Assembly: GCA_002695065.1 (NCBI GenBank)
Contig: NZNW01000014.1
Span: 1 to 43,015 of the forward strand
From: Salinicola sp.
GTDB lineage: Bacteria > Pseudomonadota > Gammaproteobacteria > Pseudomonadales > Halomonadaceae
Length of the DNA: 43,015 nt
Direction of reading: 5' to 3'
Positions 17,807-25,809 of the stretch are shown here, one piece after another. The position numbers were made by a program, and so were the translations under genes. The notes beneath the pieces were generated by a model. It was not told where the DNA came from, did no database searches, and worked only from the letters and a program-made list of their open reading frames with translations. The first letter of the stretch is position 1; every line of letters begins with the position of its first letter.

Positions 17807-18751
17807 TCAGGCCGACACCGGATGGCGAGGTGCGCGACCATCGATGACGGCGATCACGTCATCGACGCAGCTCTGGCTCAGGGTCGTCAGCGCGTTCTCG
17901 GTATAGCCGGCGACATGCGATGTCGCGATGACGTTGTCGAGCGCGAACAGCGGATGCTCCGAGGCTGGTTCGATCTCGAAGGCATCGACCGCGGCGGCGG
18001 CGATCGTTCCCTGGGTCAGGGCATCGTAAAGCGCCGACTCATCGACGATCCCGCCACGCGCCGCGTTGATCAGCACCGCCGTCGGCTTCATCGACCCGAG
18101 CCGGGCGGCATCGATCAGGTGTCGCGTCTGTTCGGACAGGCCGACGTGAAGCGTGAGGTAGTCGGCGCGACGGCAGAGTTCGTCCAGCGGCATCAGTTCG
18201 ACGCTCAGCGCGCTGGCAACGTCGGCATCCGCAAAGGGGTCATGAGCGACCAGGGTCATGTCGAACCCGGCCGCACGGCGGGCGACGGCCTGGCCGATGC
18301 TGCCGAGGCCGACGATGCCTAACGTGGCACCGTGCACGTCGCGGCCGAAGTGGCGCGGCCACTCGCCTCGCTTGGTGGCGGTATCGATCCGCGGGATGGC
18401 ACGGGCCGACGCCATCAGCAGGGCGAAGGTGAAGTCCGCCACCGCCTCGCGGTTGGCGGCGGGCACGTTGGTGACGGTCACGCCGTGCCGTGCGGCGGCG
18501 GCAAGGTCGATGTTGTCGACGCCGACGCCGTGCTTCGCGACGATCTTCATCGCCGGTAGCGCGCCCAGCACACGATCGCTGATGGCGTTGAAGGCGACGA
18601 TGGCGCCGACGGCGCCGTCGGCACGCTCGATGAAGGTGGTTTCGTCGATGTCCGCCGGCAGCGCGACCAGTTCGATGTCGCGAGCCTCCAGCGATTCGAT
18701 CGGCGCACGGGAATACCTGGCGAAAGAGGGCGAGGTACAGACGATCTTCAT
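17807..18751 (-). CDS. D-isomer-specific 2-hydroxyacid dehydrogenase
   Basis: A 314-aa NAD(P)-dependent dehydrogenase of the SerA/GhrB superfamily, interconverting 2-oxo acids and D-2-hydroxy acids. The nucleotide-binding motif GLGSIG lies at 148-153, followed by His-Asp at 170-171. The catalytic residues are Arg232 (INAARGG), Glu261 (AFEIEP) and His279 (TSHVAGYT). There is no ACT domain, so it is not a full-length feedback-regulated SerA. GAGGA lies eight bases before the ATG. It is the last gene of the NRAMP-like operon, 11 bp after the ltnD-like gene. It may reduce or oxidise a 2-oxo acid product of the pathway. Confidence 0.87.
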   Translation of the reverse strand: MKIVCTSPSFARYSRAPIESLEARDIELVALPADIDETTFIERADGAVGAIVAFNAISDRVLGALPAMKIVAKHGVGVDNIDLAAAARHGVTVTNVPAANREAVADFTFALLMASARAIPRIDTATKRGEWPRHFGRDVHGATLGIVGLGSIGQAVARRAAGFDMTLVAHDPFADADVASALSVELMPLDELCRRADYLTLHVGLSEQTRHLIDAARLGSMKPTAVLINAARGGIVDESALYDALTQGTIAAAAVDAFEIEPASEHPLFALDNVIATSHVAGYTENALTTLSQSCVDDVIAVIDGRAPRHPVSA

Positions 18752-18762
18752 GAGCCGGGTCC

Positions 18763-19665
18763 TCAGAACAAGGTCAGTTGATGGCGCGCGGCAACGATGT
18801 CGGAGAGCTCGGGCACGAACTTCTCGCCGTCGCCCTGGGATTCCGCGCTGGCGTAGAGATCGCGGACGGCCCTGGCGACGCCGGCCTCCACGTTCATCGC
18901 CTCGGCCAGCGAGGCCAGGTAGCGCGTGTCCTTGTGAGCGTTGGCCAGGGTGAAGCGATGGGCGTTGCGGTCGCGCTCCAGCACGTACTGGAAGAAGGTC
19001 TGGTAGAAGCCGCTGTCCATGCGCGATCCCCGGATAACGCTGTCGAAGGTCTGCGGCGTGATGCCGGCCTTGGCACCGATGGTGAGCGCTTCGGCGAAGA
19101 TCGCCCCGTAGCCCATGGCGAGGAAGTTGTTGAGCAGCTTCATGGTGTGGCCAGCGCCCACCGGGCCGACGTGGATGATCTTCGACGTCCAGGTCTCGAG
19201 AACCGGCCTCACGCGTTCCAGCACGCCATCATCCGCGCCCACGATCGCCTGCAGTTCGCCGGCGTCGGCCTGGGTCGGGGTGCCGCCAAGGGGGGCGTCG
19301 ATCAGCGTGATGCCGTCGGCGGCGAGCGATTCGGCCAGGCGCCGGGTCAGCGTCGGTTCGGAGGTGGAGCAGTCGACGATCACCAGGTCCTGTCGGTTGG
19401 CGCGGCGGGCGCCGGCGCGGATGCCGTCCTCGCCGTCGATGATTGCCTCGACCTGCGGCGCGCCTGTCACGCAGAGAAACACGATATCGCACTCGGCGCC
19501 GAGTGCGGCGGCATCATCTACCTCCATCGCACCCTCGGCACGGAGTGCCTCGATCGGCTGACGGTTGCGGTGGGCCAGCGCCTTGAGCGGGTAGCCTGCC
19601 TTGAGGATGTTGCGGGCGATTCCGGCGCCCATGAGCCCGAGTCCTGCGAATCCGATGGTTGGCAT
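18763..19665 (-). CDS. LtnD/GarR-type 3-hydroxyacid dehydrogenase family protein
   Basis: A 300-aa beta-hydroxyacid dehydrogenase. It has the N-terminal dinucleotide fold GLGLMGAGIARN (residues 8-19), the substrate loop DAPLGGTPTQADAGEL near 123-138, and the catalytic Lys176 in GAGHTMKLLNN. Related enzymes include tartronate-semialdehyde reductase (GarR, GlxR) and L-threonate or D-erythronate 2-dehydrogenases (LtnD, DenD). With a DUF1537 kinase and PdxA2 in the same operon, a role in four-carbon acid-sugar oxidation is likely, but the exact substrate is not visible. AGGAG is six bases before the ATG. The gene is 36 bp after pdxA2. Confidence 0.85.
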   Translation of the reverse strand: MPTIGFAGLGLMGAGIARNILKAGYPLKALAHRNRQPIEALRAEGAMEVDDAAALGAECDIVFLCVTGAPQVEAIIDGEDGIRAGARRANRQDLVIVDCSTSEPTLTRRLAESLAADGITLIDAPLGGTPTQADAGELQAIVGADDGVLERVRPVLETWTSKIIHVGPVGAGHTMKLLNNFLAMGYGAIFAEALTIGAKAGITPQTFDSVIRGSRMDSGFYQTFFQYVLERDRNAHRFTLANAHKDTRYLASLAEAMNVEAGVARAVRDLYASAESQGDGEKFVPELSDIVAARHQLTLF

Positions 19666-19701
19666 GTCGCTCTCCTGCTTTGGGAATGGGTGAATTCGAT
19701 G

Positions 19702-20712
19702 TCAGGTCGGCAGCGCGGTTCGACGGCTGGCGAGTTCGACGGCCTGGCGTAGCGCCTCGATCAGGCTGCGCTCGTCGGCGATGCCCTTGCCGGCAATATC
19801 GAACGCGGTGCCATGGTCGACCGAGGTGCGAACCACCGGCAGGCCGACGGTGACGTTGACGCCCGCCTCGAGCCCCATCACCTTGACCGGGCCATGGCCC
19901 TGGTCGTGGTACATCGCCACGACACAGTCGAAGTCTCCGCGGCCGGCACGGAAGAACAGCGTGTCGGCGGGCAGAGGGCCTTCGACGTTCCAGCCGCGCT
20001 CGCGCAACGCCTTGATCGCCGGGACGATTTTCTCTTCCTCTTCGCCATAGCCGAACAGCCCGTTCTCGCCGGCGTGGGGATTGATGCCGCAGACGGCGAT
20101 GCGCGGGTCGTGAATGCCGGCCCGGGCCAGCGTTTCGTGGGCGCGCTCGATGGTCCGCGTGACCAGCTCCGGCTCGATGCGCGCGATGGCATCGATGATG
20201 CCGATATGGGTGGTGACGTGGATCACTTTCATCTTCGGCGTCACCAGCATCATCGAGACTTCCTCAGTGCCGGTCAGGTGCGCCAGCAGTTCGGTGTGGC
20301 CCGGGAAGAGGTGGCCGCCGGCATGCAGCGCCTCCTTGTTGAGCGGCGCGGTGCAGATCGCGTCGAGTTCGCCGGCCTCGATCAGTTCGACAGTCCTGGC
20401 GATGTAGCGATAGGCGGCATCGCCGGCTATTCTGGAGACCTTCCCCCAGGGCAGGTCAGCGGGGATCAGCCCGAGATCGATACACTCGAGGGTGCCGCGT
20501 TCGAACCGTGCCTGGGCGGGGGTCTCCACCACATGCAGCTCGAGCGTCGAGCCGACGATCTCCATCGCCTGGCGCAGGCGTCCGGCGTCGCCGATGACCA
20601 GCGGCCGGCAGCTGTCGTGGACGGTGTCCTGGGCCAGTGCCTTGACGATGATCTCCGGCCCGACGCCGGCGGCATCGCCCATGGTGATGCCGATGACGGG
20701 ACGATCGGTCAT
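19702..20712 (-). CDS. pdxA2: 4-phospho-D-threonate 3-dehydrogenase-like PdxA2
   Basis: A 336-aa PdxA-family metal- and NAD-dependent dehydrogenase/decarboxylase. It has the family start GITMGDAAGVGPE, the phosphate-binding PGHTELLAHLTG near 137 and the three metal-binding His at 169 (TTHI), 213 (NPHAGE) and 269 (MYHDQGH). PdxA itself makes the pyridoxine precursor from 4-phosphohydroxy-threonine. The PdxA2 branch, encoded beside DUF1537 kinases, oxidises and decarboxylates 4-phospho-threonate to dihydroxyacetone phosphate. Here the start overlaps the kinase stop by four bases (ATGA), implying translational coupling and favouring PdxA2. GAGGA lies seven bases upstream. Confidence 0.88.
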   Translation of the reverse strand: MTDRPVIGITMGDAAGVGPEIIVKALAQDTVHDSCRPLVIGDAGRLRQAMEIVGSTLELHVVETPAQARFERGTLECIDLGLIPADLPWGKVSRIAGDAAYRYIARTVELIEAGELDAICTAPLNKEALHAGGHLFPGHTELLAHLTGTEEVSMMLVTPKMKVIHVTTHIGIIDAIARIEPELVTRTIERAHETLARAGIHDPRIAVCGINPHAGENGLFGYGEEEEKIVPAIKALRERGWNVEGPLPADTLFFRAGRGDFDCVVAMYHDQGHGPVKVMGLEAGVNVTVGLPVVRTSVDHGTAFDIAGKGIADERSLIEALRQAVELASRRTALPT

Positions 20713-22031
20713 GTGCGTATCCTCTGTTGAGTCTGGAAAGTGGAGATGGAACCGGTGTCGTGCCAGATCCGCACGAAGGCTTCGGTATCGCCGAAGCCGC
20801 CCGCCTTGGTGATCACTTCGAGCGTCCGGCCGTCATGATTCGCATGCATCCTTGCCATCCCGGTGTCGGGCGCATCGACGAGATCGAGCTCGGTGACCTC
20901 TGCCGCCATCAGTAGCGCTCGTGCGGTGGCGCCGCCCGTGGCGATCAGGCGATCGACCTCGGTCAGGTACGGTGCGAGTATCGCGCCGAGTTCGACGCTG
21001 AGCCTCGGCCCCTCGGCGGCATCGCGATCGCCGGGCTGGGCCAGTCGAACCATGACGTCGTTCCCGGCCTGCAGCGTTTGCCGGATGCGATCGTCGAGCG
21101 CGGCCCGGACGGACGTTTGCGGGCGGGCGCCCAGAAAGTCCCCGGCATCGATCTCGACCACTTCGAGCGCAGGGGTGACATCGACCAGCGCGTCGGCCTG
21201 TGCGTGCGAAATGCGACTCATGCTTCCGACCACGATCAGGGTCGGGCGTCGACGCAGGGCGGGCGCCGGCTGGGCCGCGCCCGGCGTGCCGGAAAGCCTC
21301 AGCGCCCGGGGCAGGGCAAGCCCCAACCCCGCCGACCCGACCCAGAACACGCGTTCCAGGGGCGCCGACAGCGTTGCCAGACGCGTCAGGTCGGCATCCG
21401 TCAGCGCATCGCAGATCACGGCGTGAACGCCCCTTTGCCGGTATCGGCGCAAAGTGTCCGTCACCGCCGCGTCCGCTTCGTGGAGCGCCGACAGGTCCAG
21501 CCGACGTGTCTTCAGGCCGGCCCCTTCCAGCATCTCGACCAGATCGGCACGACCGCCGATACCTTCGTTGGTCCAGACCTCGCTCTCTTCGACCGGGCGT
21601 TCGTGGAGCCACTGGCGGCCATCCCGAGTGGTTCTGCCGGTGGCGGGATAGGCCGGCGCGACGATCGCCATGCCGGCGCTCGGCACCAGGCTCGCGACCT
21701 CGGCGGCAAGGTTGCCGCGCAGGGTCGAGTCGACCTTCTTGAACAGATGACGGTAGCGTCCGGCCCACCGGGTCAGGCAGTGATGGTGCCGTGCTGCCGC
21801 GTCGCCAGCGTTGCAGGCGCGCGAATCGAGATCCACCGCGGCGACGTCCGCCACGCTGGCCGCTTCGGCAGACAGCATGATCTGCGTCGTCAGGCCGAGC
21901 TGCGCGCACCCGACCGCCGAATCCGCGGTGCCGGTCAGGTCATCGGCCAGGATGAGCAACTTCACGGGCACGGAAGAAGCTTTCCCGGATGCCGTCATCG
22001 CCAATGCCGAAGGGGCGTCAGACGTCGACAC
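20709..22031 (-). CDS. Four-carbon acid-sugar kinase (DUF1537; DtnK/OtnK type)
   Basis: A 440-aa ATP-dependent kinase of the DUF1537 family, which phosphorylates C4 sugar acids such as D-threonate or 2-oxo-tetronate. Motifs are ILADDLTGTADSAV at 27-40 (substrate Asp pair), KKVDSTLRGN at 98-107, and the C-terminal nucleotide-binding GGATARALL and TKAGGFGD. The start is a GTG at 22031 with GAGG about nine bases upstream. It overlaps the preceding aldolase gene by 14 bases. An ATG at 21998 and a GTG near 21965 are shorter options, and the last would give the usual family N-terminus. Pairing with PdxA2 points to a D-threonate-like route to dihydroxyacetone phosphate. Confidence 0.88.
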   Translation of the reverse strand: MSTSDAPSALAMTASGKASSVPVKLLILADDLTGTADSAVGCAQLGLTTQIMLSAEAASVADVAAVDLDSRACNAGDAAARHHHCLTRWAGRYRHLFKKVDSTLRGNLAAEVASLVPSAGMAIVAPAYPATGRTTRDGRQWLHERPVEESEVWTNEGIGGRADLVEMLEGAGLKTRRLDLSALHEADAAVTDTLRRYRQRGVHAVICDALTDADLTRLATLSAPLERVFWVGSAGLGLALPRALRLSGTPGAAQPAPALRRRPTLIVVGSMSRISHAQADALVDVTPALEVVEIDAGDFLGARPQTSVRAALDDRIRQTLQAGNDVMVRLAQPGDRDAAEGPRLSVELGAILAPYLTEVDRLIATGGATARALLMAAEVTELDLVDAPDTGMARMHANHDGRTLEVITKAGGFGDTEAFVRIWHDTGSISTFQTQQRIRT

Positions 22032-22905
22032 GGGAGTACGCCTCGAGAGCCTGCTTCAGCTTGGCGAGCGCCTGCGGCGTCAGTGCCTGGACCGGCGAGC
22101 GAGCGGGCCCCGCGGGCATGCCGAGCAGATTGGCTGCCGTCTTCAGCACGCTCGGCATGGTACCCAGGGCGAAGGCGCTGCGCAGGGGCCGCAGCTTCTC
22201 CTGGGCTTCGCGGGCGGTCTCGAAATCGCCGGCCCGCCACGCGTTCCAGATCGTCATCACCACGTCCGGTACCGCGTTGGTGGTCGCCGCCACGGCGCCG
22301 TCGCCGCCTGCCATCAATGTCCACAGAATCATCGAGTCGGTGCCGGTGAACACGGCGAAGTCGTCCCGGCGCAGGCGGATCAACTGGACCAGGCGATCGA
22401 AGTCGCCGCCGCTATCCTTGATCCCGCGAATGTTGGGAATCTTCGACAGCGTCGCTACGCTCGATACTTCCAGCGTCACTCCCGCCTTGGCCGGAATGGT
22501 GTAGAGCAGGATCGGCAGGTCGGTCGCCGCGGCGATGCGCTCGTAGTGGGTGATCAGTTCGGCTTGGGTCGCACCGTTGAAATAGGGGGTGATGATCGAC
22601 AGGCCATCGACCCCGACGTCGGCCATGCGGGCATTGAGCTCGATCACGCCGCGAGTGGTATAGCCGCCAGTGCCGGCATAGACCGGTACGCGACCCGCGG
22701 CCTGGTCCTTGACGATGGTGGCGACACGCACCTTCTCCTCGTCGGAGAGCGAGAAGAACTCGCCATTGGTACCCAGGGCGAACAGGCCGTGAACACCCTT
22801 GGAGATCAGGATGTCGACCAGGCGACGCAGGCCCGCTTCGTCGATCTCCTCGTGGGAATCGAGCGGCGTGATGAGCGCGGGAACGATGCCTTTGAACTGT
22901 GTCAT
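22018..22905 (-). CDS. DapA/NanA-family class I aldolase or dehydratase
   Basis: A 295-aa TIM-barrel enzyme of the dihydrodipicolinate synthase/N-acetylneuraminate lyase family. It has GTNGEF at 45-50, the catalytic Tyr135 (LLYTIP) and the Schiff-base Lys163 (IRGIKDSGGD). Family members condense with or release pyruvate from 2-oxo acids, or dehydrate sugar acids. True DapA would belong to lysine synthesis, but this gene sits in a catabolic operon and has GTNGE rather than the usual GTTGE, so a pyruvate-forming aldolase is more likely. A strong GAGGAG precedes the ATG. It is 45 bp downstream of the NRAMP-like gene. The substrate is not known. Confidence 0.85.
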   Translation of the reverse strand: MTQFKGIVPALITPLDSHEEIDEAGLRRLVDILISKGVHGLFALGTNGEFFSLSDEEKVRVATIVKDQAAGRVPVYAGTGGYTTRGVIELNARMADVGVDGLSIITPYFNGATQAELITHYERIAAATDLPILLYTIPAKAGVTLEVSSVATLSKIPNIRGIKDSGGDFDRLVQLIRLRRDDFAVFTGTDSMILWTLMAGGDGAVAATTNAVPDVVMTIWNAWRAGDFETAREAQEKLRPLRSAFALGTMPSVLKTAANLLGMPAGPARSPVQALTPQALAKLKQALEAYSRVDV

Positions 22906-22950
22906 GCGAGTCTCCTCGTGGAAAATGAGAGTGAAAGCATGCGTCGATCG

Positions 22951-24321
22951 CTACTGGGCGACCCTGGCGATGGCGCCCGCCAGATTGGTCAGGATGGCGT
23001 AGAGCGACCAGAGGCCGATGAGGGAGATGACACCCAGGATCAGGGTTTCCCACCAACGGTTGGCGTAGTCGTCGAGCATGAAGCGACGGCTGGTGGTCAG
23101 GATCAGGATGCCGATCAGAATCGGCGGCAGTACCGTGGCCGTGATCACGCTGGTACCGAAGACGCTCAGATAGACGAGATTGGGCGCGAAGGGCAGCGTG
23201 ATGAACAGTGGGGCGACGATGAACAGGCCGATCAGGGCTGGACGATAGCGCGGGTCCTGCTCGGGGCGCATCTCGCCGTCTCTCTTTCCGGTCGCCAGGT
23301 GGAGCCCGTTGAACATCAGCTTGGCCAGCCCGTGCGCCTGGGCGGGGAAGCTGGTGAAGGCGGCCATGAACAGGCTGACCCAGAGCAGAGTCGGTCCCCA
23401 GTCGCCGACTGCCATCTGCATCATCGTGGCGAGATCGGTCTCGCTGGAAACGGTCACGCCCGTTCCACGCAGCGTCTCCGCCGCCACGATCCAGAACAGC
23501 GCGTTGATGATCAGCAGCGGCAGCATGCCCGCGATCAGATCCAGCCGCTGGATCTTGCGGTGGGCCGGGCGATTCCAGCCACGATCATCCATGAAGTAGG
23601 GGTAGAGCAGGTTGATCGCCGAACCACCGATGGTGCCGATGGTCGCCACCGCGATGAACAGCGCATCGAAGGGACCGTTGTCGGCCGGAACCGCGAACGT
23701 CAGGCCGCTGAGCAGGGCGGGAAAATCGATGTGACCGATCCGGAACAGGGCGTAGACGAACGAACCGATGATGATCACGGAAGCGACCCGCGCCAAGCGC
23801 TCGAGCCACTTGAACGCGTTGCGGCCCGCCAGCATGACCAGCGACAGCAGCATGACGATGAGACCCATCAGCGGCAGGCCGAATCCATCGGGCAGCGTCA
23901 AGCCGGTGGATTCGATCAGGTGCACCAGCGCGACGGCGCAGGCGCGCATGAAGCTCATCTGGATGATCAGGCCGTAGACCAGCATCAGGATGGCGAAGAA
24001 TGCCGGAAAGCCCTTCCACAGGCGCTGGTAACCGGCCATCAGCGACGAGTCTTCGAACCGGTTGGCCAGCTTGTACTTGGCGATGGCCGAGATCATGCAG
24101 TAGCGGGCGGCCAGGGCGACCACCAGGGTCCACATCAGCGCGTAGCCGTAGTTGGCGCCCGACACGGTGGAACTGACCAGGTCGCCGGTTCCCAGAAAGG
24201 CCATGGCGAGTACCAGCCCGGGCCCGATGCTGCGCAGGTAGTCGCCAAGCGTCGTCGGCAGTCTGGGCGGCAAGTCGGCGTCCAGGTCGCCGGCGATTCG
24301 GCTCGATTGAGGAGTTGCCAT
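22951..24321 (-). CDS. NRAMP-family-like membrane transporter with altered metal-site motifs
   Basis: A 456-aa protein with about eleven hydrophobic segments and an NRAMP/MntH-like layout (IGPGLVLAMAF start, SGANYGYALMWTL after helix 1). The metal-coordinating motifs of true NRAMP transporters are not kept. The helix-1 DPGN position reads Gly-Thr-Gly-Asp (44-47), and the helix-6 MPH region reads GTIGGSAINLLYPY (229-241) with no Met-Pro-His. So Mn, Fe or Ni transport should not be assumed. As first gene of an acid-sugar operon it may carry an organic acid or another ion; both are inference. Two good operator-like palindromes lie in the 240 bp upstream. The start at 24321 has AAGAG about 10 bases before it. 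Confidence 0.8.
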   Translation of the reverse strand: MATPQSSRIAGDLDADLPPRLPTTLGDYLRSIGPGLVLAMAFLGTGDLVSSTVSGANYGYALMWTLVVALAARYCMISAIAKYKLANRFEDSSLMAGYQRLWKGFPAFFAILMLVYGLIIQMSFMRACAVALVHLIESTGLTLPDGFGLPLMGLIVMLLSLVMLAGRNAFKWLERLARVASVIIIGSFVYALFRIGHIDFPALLSGLTFAVPADNGPFDALFIAVATIGTIGGSAINLLYPYFMDDRGWNRPAHRKIQRLDLIAGMLPLLIINALFWIVAAETLRGTGVTVSSETDLATMMQMAVGDWGPTLLWVSLFMAAFTSFPAQAHGLAKLMFNGLHLATGKRDGEMRPEQDPRYRPALIGLFIVAPLFITLPFAPNLVYLSVFGTSVITATVLPPILIGILILTTSRRFMLDDYANRWWETLILGVISLIGLWSLYAILTNLAGAIARVAQ

Positions 24322-24336
24322 GTCATCGGCTCTTTT

Positions 24337-24351
24337 TGATCGCAGTGAGCA
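24337..24351. promoter_or_regulatory. Weak operator-like half-site before the NRAMP-like gene
   Basis: TGATCGCAGTGAGCA keeps one full half-site (TGATCG) and a partial second half (GAGCA). Its centre is 21 bp from that of the perfect site at 24358, two helical turns, the same spacing as the pair before kdgT. Confidence 0.4.
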
Positions 24352-24357
24352 TAAAAT

Positions 24358-24372
24358 TGATCGTTACGATCA
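24358..24372. promoter_or_regulatory. Operator-like palindrome before the NRAMP-like operon
   Basis: TGATCGTTACGATCA has two perfect 6-bp half-sites around a 3-base AT centre. It lies 37 bases upstream of the start codon of the NRAMP-like gene, where a repressor would block the promoter or early transcription. Confidence 0.72.
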
Positions 24373-24549
24373 TAATGACAACCCTTGGCTGCAGAATACC
24401 CTGAGGAAAACCGGCGCAGGTCGCTAATTTCCTTCTACGTCAGCCAGTTGCGTAATATTAGACATTGGTCTACCGACGCCGGAATCGCCGGTGGGGAGAG
24501 GCGATTGACACGACCTTCGTTGATCGAGCCGCCTCGTCGGTCGCCATTA

Positions 24550-24564
24550 TGATCGAATCGATCA
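24550..24564. promoter_or_regulatory. Perfect operator-like palindrome overlapping the larC stop
   Basis: TGATCGAATCGATCA is identical to the site at 30223. Its last three bases (24562-24564) are the larC stop codon on the minus strand. It is 192 bp centre to centre from the site at 24358, so a loop between the two over the NRAMP-like promoter is possible. Confidence 0.68.
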
Positions 24565-25809
24565 AGGTCGGGGCCGGCGCTCCCGGGATCGGTGCCAGGC
24601 CGCCAGGATGACTTGCTGGACCTCGACGAACGGCAGGCGGTGGCGGAAGGCGAGCGCGCTCACATCCTCGAATTCCGGTGTGGTCCGCAACGTCTCTCCC
24701 TCGAGAGAACCGATCTTGACCCTGGCGCTTCCCAAGGGGGTTTCCACCGTTTCGATCCGGCGCTCCAGGATACGTCGACTGGTGTCGTGACGGCGCACGC
24801 CGAACGTCGGCGTCTGGCGCAGCATCAGCAGTTCGAGCGCCTCCGCCCGGTTCAGCGGCGCCAGCACCGTCACCAGATGGCCCGGCCGGGACTTTTTCAT
24901 GGTGACGGGGGTGAAGAAGACGTCGAGGGCGCCGGCCTCCAGCAGCAGCTCGATCACGTGACCGAGCTGCTCCCCGGTGGCGTCGTCGAGCTGGCAGGCC
25001 AGCACGGCGATGGTCTCTCTGCCCTGATCGGGTACCGCTGTTTCCATCGAAATCACGCGCAGCACGTTGGGATGGGGGAAGTCGCGGTTGCCGGCACCGT
25101 AGCCGATCTCGACCGGGGTACCCGCCGCAGCGGAGCGGAACGAGTCGACCAGGGTGGCCAGGAACGCGGCGCCGGTGGGTGTGGTCAGCTCGCCCGTGAC
25201 ATCGGGCTCGAAGGTGGATAGCGGCACGCCCTTGAGCAGTTCCAGTGTCGCCGGCGCCGGGATCGGAAAGCGGCCATGGGCCATGCTGACCACGCCGTAT
25301 CCCACCGGCACCGGGGTTGCGGTGATCGTCTCGACATCGAGGGCTTCCAGTGCCAGGCAGACGCCGAGGATGTCGATGATCGAGTCCATCGCGCCCACTT
25401 CGTGCAGATGAACCTCGGCGGGATCGATTCCATGGATTCGCCCTTCGGCTTGAGCAATGGCGGTGAAGATCGCCGTCGCCCGGCGCCTTACGCGAGGAGG
25501 CAGATCGGCATCGGCGACCATTGTCAGAATATCTCCCGCCCGGCGGTGAGGGTGGCCGGCGTGGCCGTGCACATGCTCATGACCGTGATCATGAGGATGA
25601 ACGCCACCAGCGGGCTCGAGCGCGATGTCGAGCAACCGCGCGCGGATACCGCAGCGATCCACCGGCCGGGTCTCGAGTGCGAACGGATCGATCGGCAAGC
25701 GGCGCAACGACGCCGCGATCCCTTCCAGATCGGCGCCGAGGTCCACCAGCGCCGCCAGCAGCATGTCGCCGGCGATGCCGAAGGTGCAGTCGATATGAAG
25801 CGTCTTCAT
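24562..25809 (-). CDS. larC: Nickel insertion enzyme for the pincer cofactor, LarC
   Basis: LarC (415 aa) inserts nickel into the pyridinium bis-thiocarboxylate mononucleotide to complete the nickel-pincer nucleotide of LarA enzymes, using CTP. The N-terminus MKTLHIDCTFGIAGDM is typical. A His-rich loop at about 71-88 (HPHDHGHEHVHGHAGHPH) probably handles nickel. The block EVHLHEVGAMDSIIDILG and the TPTGAAFL segment follow, and the C-terminal CTP-binding domain contains MKKSRPG. Here it is one continuous frame, unlike L. plantarum, where larC needs a frameshift. The ATG overlaps the larB stop by four bases. It is the last gene of kdgT-larA-larE-larB-larC. Confidence 0.93.
   Translation of the reverse strand: MKTLHIDCTFGIAGDMLLAALVDLGADLEGIAASLRRLPIDPFALETRPVDRCGIRARLLDIALEPAGGVHPHDHGHEHVHGHAGHPHRRAGDILTMVADADLPPRVRRRATAIFTAIAQAEGRIHGIDPAEVHLHEVGAMDSIIDILGVCLALEALDVETITATPVPVGYGVVSMAHGRFPIPAPATLELLKGVPLSTFEPDVTGELTTPTGAAFLATLVDSFRSAAAGTPVEIGYGAGNRDFPHPNVLRVISMETAVPDQGRETIAVLACQLDDATGEQLGHVIELLLEAGALDVFFTPVTMKKSRPGHLVTVLAPLNRAEALELLMLRQTPTFGVRRHDTSRRILERRIETVETPLGSARVKIGSLEGETLRTTPEFEDVSALAFRHRLPFVEVQQVILAAWHRSRERRPRP

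Noticed and set aside
22018-22905. Lysine biosynthesis dapA
   Set aside because: It sits inside a catabolic operon with acid-sugar genes and has no lysine-pathway neighbour. The family is broad, so only the family is named.
22951-24321. Calling the NRAMP-like protein a nickel importer for LarA
   Set aside because: Attractive by context, but the metal-binding motifs of NRAMP proteins are missing, so I keep the substrate open.
21811-24339. Open frame of 842 codons on the plus strand across the kinase, aldolase and NRAMP-like genes
   Set aside because: It is antisense to three well-supported genes, and its product is rich in Gln, Asp, His and Arg with no recognisable domain.
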